From Sunxiuqinia sp963677175 (GTDB taxonomy: Bacteria; Bacteroidota; Bacteroidia; Bacteroidales; Prolixibacteraceae): DNA of 64,000 bases. The notes beneath the pieces were generated by a model. It was given only the letters and a program-made list of their open reading frames with translations, did not search any database and was not told where the DNA came from. Shown here in pieces: positions 9,670-18,269 of the stretch; within the stretch, counting starts at the first letter, position 1, and each line of letters starts with the position of its first letter. Position numbers and translations under genes: made by a program. The stretch is from the NCBI GenBank assembly GCA_963677175.2, contig CAXXES010000006.1, positions 744,001 through 808,000 on the forward strand, written 5' to 3'.

Positions 9670-11871
9670 ATGAAGATTTTATTTAGACGTATATTTTTAT
9701 TTGGCTTTATATTATTTGGCGCTTATTCTATAGGGGGAGCTGCTGATATAAGTATTAATAAGGAAACCGTGGTTTATATACCTGGACAGAGCAGGGTGCA
9801 TGAGACAGCTATTACAGAAATAGCATTGTCATTAGGTATCTCAAATGATATGCTCCATATTGTTCGTAGCGCTAATATTAATCAGGGATCTGTCTTTGTG
9901 GGTGTGTTAAAAGATTTAGATCTGAAGCAGCGAACAGAATTAATTTTATCAGGAAAAATAAATCTGCATAATATTTCAGCGGAGATTGATGGCTTCGAAC
10001 TCCTGATGTACAATAACATATTGTGGGTACTGGGCAGTAATAGCCGGGGGATGTTACAGGGTGTCTATGAGTTGCAGGAGGTATTACGGGCTGGTGAAAA
10101 AATAGGAGAAGATTTTCACCGTGAAGGCGACTTTTCTTCTATTCCACAACGGATATTTCATCCACGGTTTAATAAATGGCCAGGTAGCCGTGCCGATGTG
10201 CGTTATATCAGCCATCTTGGTGCGACACACTGTTTGATGACACATGATTGGCAAGGTGATCATCGGCATTTTCAACAGTACATAAAAAGCGAAATTTTTC
10301 CCAATGCGATGAAGAGTGAGCAGGTGGAGGAAAAACATCGCCAATTGCGGGAGTTAATAGAGGATTGTAAGGACTATGGATTGGAGCCTGCATTGTGGAT
10401 TACAGAGCTTCCTTGTCAGGGGGGGGCTTGGGTGAATGAGTCGACCCGCCAGGAGTTTTTAACACATTATCTGGAAGATGTGCTTAGTGAATGTGGTACA
10501 TACCAGGGGAAGGTGCTGTGCTTTAGCCATCCTAAAGTACAAGAATATTACCGGGAACTGGTAACGGGATTTTTTAAAGACTTTCCTGAAGTTTCATTAT
10601 TGTTCGTGTTTGGATTGGATGCAGGTGGCGAATTTTGCGACCCGAAGCAATGTTCACGGTGCAAGGGTATGAGTAAATTTTCACAACGAGACCGTTTTCT
10701 AAAGTTTTTGATTGAGGAAGGGACTAAGCTTCGTCCGGGGCTCCGCGTATTAACAACATCATGGGGATGGCAGGATATTAATAGTGAAGAATTTTTAAGA
10801 AGGCAGACGGAATTACCGGAAGAATCAGGTTTGTTTATGGCAGCCGAGAGCGACGGTTGGCAGATGGAACGTCAAAATCATGATTTTTTAAAACAGGCGA
10901 GACAGATATGCAAAGAGAAAAATCAATGGTTTATAGGATATGATAATCTGCACTGGGGCGATGATACTGAGCATAGAATTAAAGGCATACAGGATTTTCC
11001 GCTTGGAATTGGAGCAAAACTGGCTCGCTGGGACCGCTTGAAAGTTGATGGCGTTTTCGACCATTGGGGAACATATTGCGAAGAAATATCATGCAATTCA
11101 GTTGCATGTCGTGAATTTTTCATGAATCCGCGGGCTGATCGGGAAGGTGTTTGCCGAAATATAGCAGAAAAACAATTTGGCAAACAAGCTGGCCCATTAG
11201 TTTATTTGTCGTGGCAAGCCTTGGAAAATGCACATCGCATATTATCGAACGGATGTGTTTTTGCTCCCGGACAATGGCCAAACTGGTACAACGGAAGGGA
11301 ATACCCCCCTATTCCTGATGCATTTTCCCAGGAAAAGTATTCCAAACAAGGCAGAAAAGAAAATAATGTAAATGGGTGGATTTATAATAATGGAGAAAAA
11401 AAAGATCAATTTGAATTAATAGGGAAGGTTTGGCGATTGGCATGGCCATATTATCAGGAAGCAATAGATTGGATGGATAAGGCTGTCGATAACGCAGATG
11501 AAGAAGAACTTTTTTATGCTTATTGGTGGTCGGGGAAAGAACCGAGTCCAACAAGAAAAGAACATTTACAGAAACAGAAACTTTACCTGGAGTCAATGGG
11601 ATTAATAGGACGTGAAATTGGGCTTCATTTTTCCCTTATGGGACTCTATGAACGGCTGAATCGAGATGCAGAAATGTACCGAAAAAAGGCAAAAAACCTG
11701 CTTATAGAAGATGCAGAGGCCTGTAGAAGGTGTGTGTCATTTTTTGAACAAGTAGCTCTAAACTTAAATGTGCCAGATGAAGACAAATTGCAAGTACAAA
11801 GCTATGTTGTCCAGTACATAAATAAAGCAAATGCAATCGATAATTATCTACTCGAAAAAGAAGAAGAATAA
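9670..11871 (+). CDS. Putative secreted glycoside hydrolase with GH67/GH20-like N-terminal domain
   Basis: A 733-residue protein. The ATG at 9,670 opens a signal peptide (MKILFRRIFLFGFILFGAYS); the frame runs 19 codons further upstream without signal character. Residues ~25-145 resemble the small alpha/beta domain preceding the barrel in GH67/GH20/GH84 enzymes, ending in NNILWVLGSNSRGMLQGVYEL. A TIM-barrel-like region follows (HLGATHCLMTHDW; YGLEPALWITELP; VSLLFVFGLDAGGEF), with a CDPKQCSRCKG Cys cluster that may bind a metal. The C-terminal ~200 residues are helical. The specific activity is not recognisable; an alpha-glucuronidase-like or exo-hexosaminidase-like role is a guess. The gene is flanked on both sides by IS1380 remnants. 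Confidence 0.65.
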   Translation: MKILFRRIFLFGFILFGAYSIGGAADISINKETVVYIPGQSRVHETAITEIALSLGISNDMLHIVRSANINQGSVFVGVLKDLDLKQRTELILSGKINLHNISAEIDGFELLMYNNILWVLGSNSRGMLQGVYELQEVLRAGEKIGEDFHREGDFSSIPQRIFHPRFNKWPGSRADVRYISHLGATHCLMTHDWQGDHRHFQQYIKSEIFPNAMKSEQVEEKHRQLRELIEDCKDYGLEPALWITELPCQGGAWVNESTRQEFLTHYLEDVLSECGTYQGKVLCFSHPKVQEYYRELVTGFFKDFPEVSLLFVFGLDAGGEFCDPKQCSRCKGMSKFSQRDRFLKFLIEEGTKLRPGLRVLTTSWGWQDINSEEFLRRQTELPEESGLFMAAESDGWQMERQNHDFLKQARQICKEKNQWFIGYDNLHWGDDTEHRIKGIQDFPLGIGAKLARWDRLKVDGVFDHWGTYCEEISCNSVACREFFMNPRADREGVCRNIAEKQFGKQAGPLVYLSWQALENAHRILSNGCVFAPGQWPNWYNGREYPPIPDAFSQEKYSKQGRKENNVNGWIYNNGEKKDQFELIGKVWRLAWPYYQEAIDWMDKAVDNADEEELFYAYWWSGKEPSPTRKEHLQKQKLYLESMGLIGREIGLHFSLMGLYERLNRDAEMYRKKAKNLLIEDAEACRRCVSFFEQVALNLNVPDEDKLQVQSYVVQYINKANAIDNYLLEKEEE

Positions 11872-11899
11872 ACTTAAAAATAAAAACTAGTGCATGTAA

Positions 11900-12475
11900 T
11901 GTTATTTACTTATTGTTAAATTGTTGCAGATAAAGATTAACACAAAAAACAATCACTTTCAGGATGAAAAATACGAAGAAAAAATTGAATAGCCAATCAA
12001 GAGTTGTTGAAGCAAAATCTGCGAAGCGAAACATGGATAGAACAGGTAAAAGGCCATGTGATGGCCGGAAGTACGTTGACTGATAACTTTTGGGCAAACG
12101 ACATTCTCTGGCAACTGAATGTTTTGGCTTATAACTTATCGGTGATGATGCGCTAAAAGAAAAGCAAATTCAAAAAATAGGAACACCGGACATTTATTAA
12201 CTGGTTTATTGCAGTCCCTGCTAAAATAACCAGCAGCGGGCATCAAACAGAACTTAAAATGTATGAACATCATTTTTATAAGGCCGACTGGGAAGAGCTT
12301 GACAGGCTCATCGAAGCGGCATAATAACAGAACGGAGGAAAATATGAATACAAACCTGAGAGTGTATGGGAGTGGTGCGTTCATATAGCCCGAATATCAG
12401 ATAAAAAGGGGCATGCACCTTCAAGGGGCAAAGACAAACAGAAGGTTCAACCCGCGGAGTTAAACTAATTTGGCA
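11900..12475 (+). mobile_element. Internally deleted, non-autonomous copy of the IS1380-family element
   Basis: The left part (11,920-12,010) matches the start of the full copy at 14,800-14,895, including the ATGAAAAATACGAAGAAAAA start. Just after the codons for VVEA it jumps to the segment equivalent to 15,741 onward (SETWIEQVKGH...). About 0.85 kb of transposase is therefore deleted relative to the 14,8xx copy. The tail continues through ELDRLIEAA to the right end at 12,454-12,474. The frame also carries stops at the end of VMMR and at FKK. No other gene is present between 11,872 and 12,611. Confidence 0.8.
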
Positions 12476-12611
12476 GCAATTAGTGTAAACGTTAGCGCGA
12501 AATTGACTCAAGATCCTGGATATTAATTTTGAAATTCTGACACAGGCTCCTATCATTTTAGTTTGAATTTTTTTTGAAACACTTATTTTAATTAAACTAA
12601 ATCATTAATCA

Positions 12612-14768
12612 ATGAATAAACATTCTATAATACTTATTTGCCTGTCTATTTTTCTTTTTGGTAAAAATCTATATGCTCAATCAGAACAAATAGTCTTTGT
12701 TTCAATGTCTGGTTCCGATAAAAATCCAGGCACCATTGAAAAGCCATTTGCTACTCCTGAGAAAGCTTTTGAAACGATTAAAAAAGCAAGACAGATCCAA
12801 ACTGAAGCATCATTTACTGTATTCTTCAGGGAAGGGACATATTTTCGAAAAAACTCTCTCGAGCTTTTAACCGAAATCAGTGGCAAGGAAAGTGCTCCAT
12901 TTATTATCAGGAATTATGAAAATGAAAAAGTTGTTTTTCATGGAGGCAAAAAAATAGACGGTTCGAAAGCCAAATTAACAACAAATAAAAGTGTATTGTC
13001 TCGTTTATTACCCGAAGTACAAGGGAAAGTATGGGAAATAAACCTAAAAAAACAAGGCGTAACAGATTATGGTACCATGAAAAAACATGGTTTCGGTTCT
13101 CCTGTTGATGTTGCCCCCATTGAACTATTTATAGATGGCGAGCCACAGTGGCTGGCACGGTATCCAAACAAAGGAGAGGATCATTTAGCCATTGGTAAAA
13201 TATACGATGGCGGTTCAATCCCACGCGACGGTGATTATTCGAACCGAGGGGGCGAGTTTGGTTTTGAATACGACCGTCCCGAACGTTGGAAACAAGCCGA
13301 TGAAATCTGGATTCATGGTAAGTTTTCGTATGGGTTTAATGATGACCATCTAAAAATTGATAAAATCGATTACGAGAAGAGAAGTATTAAGGTGACCTCT
13401 CCCCACTTGTATGGGCTACGTACCAGTACACAAAAATATATCGACCCCGAAAATTCCATGGACCTTTCAGGTTTGAATGTCCGTGGTTATTATGCTTACA
13501 ATTTAATAGAAGAAGTTGACGAACCGGGCGAATACTACCTCGACCGCAAAACGGGGAAACTCTACATTTATAACACAGCAGATTTATCGGATGTTAACAT
13601 TGAAGTATCACTAATTGAATTGCCGTTTATTAGCATTGTAAATGGGGCAAATATTACTATTGAAGGTATTAATTTTACATGCACGCGCGGTCAGGGTATC
13701 TACTTGCAAAATTGTAGCGATATTACAATCAACGAGTGCGTTTTTAGCAATATGGGTACTGTTGGGATAAGCATGGGGCAACAGTTACGAAACATTCAAC
13801 AAGCTTATCTTGCCGATGGTTCTCCAAAACAGGAGTATCCAAAACCTGGCGATTTTAAGAATATTACCATCAGTAGTTGTAAGATCTTTAATACCGGAAC
13901 AGGTGGTGTTATAATGAATGGCGGGAACCGTAAAAAGCTAATTGCAGGCAATAACATGATAGTGAATACGGAGTTCTATGTGAACGAAAGAATAAACCAA
14001 ACATACTCCCCGTCCGTCAGGCTATATGGTGTAGGTAATATTATTAGAAACTGTTATTTCCACGATCTCGACCATCAAGCCATTGGTTTTATGGGCAACG
14101 ACCACCTGATTGAATATTGCCGTTTCGACAAAGTGTGCACCGATGCAGATGATATGGGCCCGATTTATACGGGGCGCAATCCTTCAGCAAGAGGAACAGT
14201 AATTCAATATAATTATTTTTCGAATATTCTGCCACAACACAATGACACCAAAATGTGTGGTGTGTATTTCGATGATGGATCGGGTGGAATGACCGTGAAA
14301 AATAATTTTTTCTATAAAGTTGGAAACCCGGGCAAAAATGGTGGTTATGGAGCTGTGTATTTTCATGGTGGCCACGGCAACGTAGTTGATGGGAATATTT
14401 TTATGGACTGCACTGTTGCGGTTGGACATCATCCGTGGGATGATAAAAGATGGGCAGAAAGTTTGAAAAAGCCCTTGCAACAAAAACTACTTACTGAGGA
14501 GGTAGACATCATGGGTGACGTGTATCAGGAACGGTATCCCGAATTGAAAAATTATTTTACTGATTTTGGTAAAAGATTGAACTATGTAAGAAATAACCTT
14601 TTTATCCGTTCTCAATCTGTTCAACGGGGCAACTATGCATTAGCCCATAACCTTACAAATAATAATTGTGGCGATACACCAGAAAGTATAGATTATTCAA
14701 AAGTTCAGCATTTCCTGACAAATATGAAGCCTTTCCCGTTTGATAAAGTTGGAATTCATAATAAATAA
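12612..14768 (+). CDS. Parallel beta-helix secreted protein (GH141/GH120-fold-like)
   Basis: A 718-residue protein with a signal peptide (…FLFGKNLYAQ). The opening is typical of these enzymes: VFVSMSGSDKNPGTIEKPFATPEKA, then FFREGTYF and a long parallel beta-helix with ITIEGINFTC, DITINECVF and KNITISSCKIF turns. A conserved segment with an aromatic/acidic face (DEPGEYYLDRKTGKLYIYN) is shared with the gene at 18,270. It is probably a secreted polysaccharide-degrading enzyme; GH141 contains alpha-L-fucosidase and xylanase activities, but assignment to that family is tentative. It lies between the deleted and the longest IS1380 copies. Confidence 0.75.
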   Translation: MNKHSIILICLSIFLFGKNLYAQSEQIVFVSMSGSDKNPGTIEKPFATPEKAFETIKKARQIQTEASFTVFFREGTYFRKNSLELLTEISGKESAPFIIRNYENEKVVFHGGKKIDGSKAKLTTNKSVLSRLLPEVQGKVWEINLKKQGVTDYGTMKKHGFGSPVDVAPIELFIDGEPQWLARYPNKGEDHLAIGKIYDGGSIPRDGDYSNRGGEFGFEYDRPERWKQADEIWIHGKFSYGFNDDHLKIDKIDYEKRSIKVTSPHLYGLRTSTQKYIDPENSMDLSGLNVRGYYAYNLIEEVDEPGEYYLDRKTGKLYIYNTADLSDVNIEVSLIELPFISIVNGANITIEGINFTCTRGQGIYLQNCSDITINECVFSNMGTVGISMGQQLRNIQQAYLADGSPKQEYPKPGDFKNITISSCKIFNTGTGGVIMNGGNRKKLIAGNNMIVNTEFYVNERINQTYSPSVRLYGVGNIIRNCYFHDLDHQAIGFMGNDHLIEYCRFDKVCTDADDMGPIYTGRNPSARGTVIQYNYFSNILPQHNDTKMCGVYFDDGSGGMTVKNNFFYKVGNPGKNGGYGAVYFHGGHGNVVDGNIFMDCTVAVGHHPWDDKRWAESLKKPLQQKLLTEEVDIMGDVYQERYPELKNYFTDFGKRLNYVRNNLFIRSQSVQRGNYALAHNLTNNNCGDTPESIDYSKVQHFLTNMKPFPFDKVGIHNK

Positions 14769-14774
14769 AAAGCT

Positions 14775-16190
14775 GAAAAAAGTGATGTTGATTGCTTATA
14801 TTCAAATTGTTAGAAACAAAGATTAACGCAAAAACAATCACTTTCAGGATGAAAAATACGAAGAAAAAGTTGAATAGCCAATCAAAAGTTGTCAAAGCAT
14901 CGTTTACCGGCAGTAACATAACCAAATATTCAGGGCTTAACACAGTATCAAAATATATGAACGGTCAAAACATTGTAAAATCCATTAGCACTTTGTTCCC
15001 CACCCGGTGGCACAACGCTACCAAGTTTGGTGTGAACCAAATATTGATGGCCATCACGCTGGCTTCCATCAGTGGAGTAAGCCGGATTAGCCGGATTGCA
15101 GCCTTTAGTGGCGATGGTTTGGTAAAAGCATTGTTGAAACTGAACAAGTCAATAAATCAAAACTCCATATCAGCCACATTGAAGGGGCTGGGGCAAAAAG
15201 GCGCAGCCAAGGGCTACAACACCACCAAGAAAGGTGCGAAAAGCTACCACCCGTTGCTGGTTTTTGTCAGCGAGATGAAACTGTTGTACCACAAGTGGTT
15301 CCAGACGGGTTCGGCCTACACATCCAACGGCATTGTCGGTTTTCTTCAAGAGGTGAAGGCCAGCTTGCCCAAAACCATAAAAAAAGTGTTTTTCAGTGCC
15401 GACAGCGGTTTCTTTTCAGGGATACTTTTAGACTTGTTAGAATCTTTCAACTGGGATTACCTTATCAAGGTAAAATTAAAGAACCTGGAGAAATTGCTTC
15501 AAATCCAAACATGGACACTTGTCAAAGGGCAGAAAGATATTGCCATCTGTGAGTTCTCCTATAAGGCAAATGGATGGAACAACCCGAGGATATTGAAAGC
15601 CATGCGCAGCGTAAAAGAATATGTACAGGTCGAATATCTTGGAGAAGAACAAATTGTGCCTGTATATCAATACGTCTGCTATGCAAGTAATTATGACGTG
15701 GACGCTGTTGAATTGCACGAGCTTTACAAACAACGTTCTGTCAGCGAAACATGGATCGAACAGGTAAAAGGCCATACGATGGCCGGAAGTACGCTCATCG
15801 ATAACTTTTGGGCAAACGACATTCTCTGGCAACTAAATGTTTTGGCCTATAACCTATCGGTAATGATGCGCCAGAAGAAAAGCAAGTTCAAAAAACAGTA
15901 ACAACGGACATTTATAGATTGGTTTATTGCAGTTCCTGTAAAAATAACCAGCAGTGGACATCAAATAGAATTGAAAATATATGAACACCATTTTTATAAA
16001 GCCGACAGGGAAGAGCTTGACAGGCTCATCGAAGCGGCATAGTAACAGAAAGAAGGAAAATGAGGATTAACATGCAAATGAAAGGGAGAAATATGCCCCC
16101 ATAACTCAAAAAGCAGCAAATAATGGGGGAATACCCACACGAGCAACTGCTGTAAAGAAGATTAAACGTGTGGAGTTAAACTAATTTGGC
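14775..16190 (+). mobile_element. IS1380-family insertion sequence, longest copy but defective
   Basis: This copy spans the left-end region shared with 11,900 and 26,309 (aaaaaagtgatgttgattgc), the transposase frame, and the right end GGAGTTAAACTAATTTGGCC at 16,172-16,191. Exact termini and target duplications were not identifiable. The transposase is internally deleted and interrupted by a stop, so the element is unlikely to move by itself. Confidence 0.75.
14849..16042 (+). pseudogene. IS1380-family transposase, internal deletion plus premature stop
   Basis: The frame from the ATG at 14,849 matches Bacteroidota IS1380 transposases (KYMNGQNIVKSI; AKGYNTTKKGAKSYHPLLVFVSEM; FFSADSGFFSG; WIEQVKGHTMAGSTLIDNFWAND). 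Between ISATLKGLGQKG and AAKGYN the family normally carries ~50-60 residues with the first catalytic Asp (a D-x-D-x-T strand); that segment is absent. The frame stops at 15,901 (FKKQ-TAA). The same frame then continues with QRTFIDWFIAVPVKITSSG to ELDRLIEAA and a TAG at 16,042, the usual C-terminus. Both defects predict an inactive transposase. Confidence 0.8.
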
Positions 16191-16229
16191 CACATATGGA
16201 TCGCTTTTGCTCACACACCGGAATATTTT

Positions 16230-16259
16230 CGGTTCAAAAATTCAAATTAGATATTTAAA
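16230..16259 (+). promoter_or_regulatory. Shared 5' leader motif (second copy)
   Basis: CGGTTCAAAAATTCAAATTA followed by GATAT lies 40 bp before the start codon, matching the copy before the 9,670 gene in sequence and spacing. Function is unknown. Confidence 0.35.
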
Positions 16260-16269
16260 TCAAGTTATA

Positions 16270-18129
16270 ATGAACCAGAAGTTTCAGTTTTTATGTTTAA
16301 CCGTTAAGATGTCCTTACTTTTTTGTGTTCTTACTCAATCAATTCTAGCCCAAGAATTTTATGTGTCGCCATCCGGAAATAATTTGAATGAAGGTACAAA
16401 ATCAAAGCCGCTGGCAACAATTTCAGAAGCTAAAGAAAGGGCATTAAATGCCATTGAGGTTGATAAATGCCCCGATGTTACCATTTGGCTACAGGGAGGG
16501 GTTTATCAAATAAAAGAACCTGTAGTATTCGAACCATTTTCTTTAAAAGATCCTGGGCATTCGATTTATTTTAAGGCAGAGAAAGGAGCCTGCCCTGTTG
16601 TTTCTGGGGGGATTCAATTATCTGGATGGACAAAAAAGTCTAATGGTTTTTGGGAAGTGGAACTTTCTGGATTAAAAAATACACCACCACGAGAACTATT
16701 TATTAACGGGCAGCGTGCAAAAAGGTCACGTTTCCCAAATGAAGGATATTTGCGTATAAAGAAAGTTGGCGAAGATAAGCGTACAAATTTCTTTTTTGAA
16801 GAAAATGATTTTCCTGTCCCATCGGTAGTCGAAGATGCTGAACTTGTAGTGCTCCACGATTGGTCTATCTCAAGAAATTCAATTCAAAATATAGACACGG
16901 AAGTAAACAGGTTGACAACAAAAGATTCGGTTGGGGCTAAAAACCTTGATTTTTTTGACCTCGACCATTGGGAAGCCAATCCACGCTATTTTCTTGAAAA
17001 TGCTATAGAATTTTTGGACGAGAATTATGAATGGGTTTATAATTCGACGTTAAATAAGATTATTGTAAAATTTCCTGATAACATAAACCCTAACCAAATA
17101 GAAACAGTCATCCCTGTTTCAGAAGGGCTTATTGTTTTTAATGGCAATGAAAATTCTCCTGTGAAAAACATTCATTTTGAAGGGATTACATTTTGTTGCT
17201 CTGCGTGGGGTATTCCCGGTGAAGGATATGGCGGCATACAGGCCTGTCATTTTGATCCCCGGCCAGAAATTAATGGTTGGGCGGTAGTCCCGGCAGCAAT
17301 TTTTGCCAGATGTTCTGAAAACTGTAGCTTTAGAAATTGCACAATTAGAGATACGGGCGGTTCTGGAATCTGGTTGGGCACTAGATGTAAAAATAATTTG
17401 ATAATTAACTCTTCATTTTTCGATATCTCTGGAAACGGGATAATGATTGGAGAAGGCTCTGGCAGGGAAATTAATGGTGAAAAATGGTGGCAGGCAGAAC
17501 CTCAACAGGTGGCATTAAAAAATACTATCCAAAATTGTGTGGTTAGGGATTGTGGTGTTCAGTTTTATGGTGCCGTTGGGATCTGGTGTGGTTTGACAGC
17601 CGAGACAACAATTAAAAACAACGAAATTTATGATTTGCCATACACTGGTATATCAATAGGCTGGATGTGGAGCACTGAACCTACCCCATGCCGACAAAAT
17701 GTTATCGAAGGTAATTATATACACCACATAATGGGGATTTTGAGCGACGGAGGTGGGATTTACATGCTTGGGCTTCAGCCCGGGAGTAAAATTGAGAACA
17801 ACCATATCCATGATGTTAAAATTAATGCCGGGCAGGCTGAAAGTAACGGAATGTTCCTGGATCAAGGGACTACCGATATTGTGGTTGCAGGTAACCTTAT
17901 TTACAATATTGCAAAATCGCCGTTGCGTTTTCATATGGCAACTACCAATTTAGTCAGCAATAATTTTCTTTTCTGTAGAAATGGAAACCCGCCAATTCGC
18001 TATAACACGACTAATGAGGAGGATATTGAAAAAGTGAATAATTATGTTTTTGCCGAGCAGGACGAAAACTACAATGAAGAGTTAAATAAAGCGATCGGTA
18101 ATTGGAATGTGCCTAATGTAAGACATTGA
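16270..18129 (+). CDS. Parallel beta-helix secreted enzyme, GH141-like
   Basis: A 619-residue protein. The ATG at 16,270 yields a signal peptide ending ...TQSILAQ; the upstream 28 codons lie in the IS flank. The N-terminus EFYVSPSGNNLNEGTKSKPLATISEAKERA is followed by TIWLQGGVYQI and PVVSGGIQLSGW, then PRELFINGQRAKRSRFPNEGY. That architecture and length resemble GH141 (founder BT1002, an alpha-fucosidase of rhamnogalacturonan-II breakdown). Beta-helix turns fill residues ~300-600 (NCSFRNCTIRDTGGSGIW, NVIEGNYIHHIMG). The assignment is by eye; other beta-helix families remain possible. It belongs to the same strand cluster, directly after the IS. Confidence 0.7.
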   Translation: MNQKFQFLCLTVKMSLLFCVLTQSILAQEFYVSPSGNNLNEGTKSKPLATISEAKERALNAIEVDKCPDVTIWLQGGVYQIKEPVVFEPFSLKDPGHSIYFKAEKGACPVVSGGIQLSGWTKKSNGFWEVELSGLKNTPPRELFINGQRAKRSRFPNEGYLRIKKVGEDKRTNFFFEENDFPVPSVVEDAELVVLHDWSISRNSIQNIDTEVNRLTTKDSVGAKNLDFFDLDHWEANPRYFLENAIEFLDENYEWVYNSTLNKIIVKFPDNINPNQIETVIPVSEGLIVFNGNENSPVKNIHFEGITFCCSAWGIPGEGYGGIQACHFDPRPEINGWAVVPAAIFARCSENCSFRNCTIRDTGGSGIWLGTRCKNNLIINSSFFDISGNGIMIGEGSGREINGEKWWQAEPQQVALKNTIQNCVVRDCGVQFYGAVGIWCGLTAETTIKNNEIYDLPYTGISIGWMWSTEPTPCRQNVIEGNYIHHIMGILSDGGGIYMLGLQPGSKIENNHIHDVKINAGQAESNGMFLDQGTTDIVVAGNLIYNIAKSPLRFHMATTNLVSNNFLFCRNGNPPIRYNTTNEEDIEKVNNYVFAEQDENYNEELNKAIGNWNVPNVRH

Positions 18130-18269
18130 TTATGATATAATTATATTTTAGGCATTTGTGTCACTATGATTAAAATTCAATAAGATGATTTAAAAAATAA
18201 TAAGTGTATGTTTTAACTTTTAAAAAACGTAAATAATATTTAAGTATAATTTCGTAATTAAATTGAGAA

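Noticed and set aside
14775..16190. Possible perfect terminal inverted repeats of the IS1380 element
   Set aside because: The right end (GGAGTTAAACTAATTTGGCC) has no convincing inverted match at the left end of any copy, so exact boundaries are left open.
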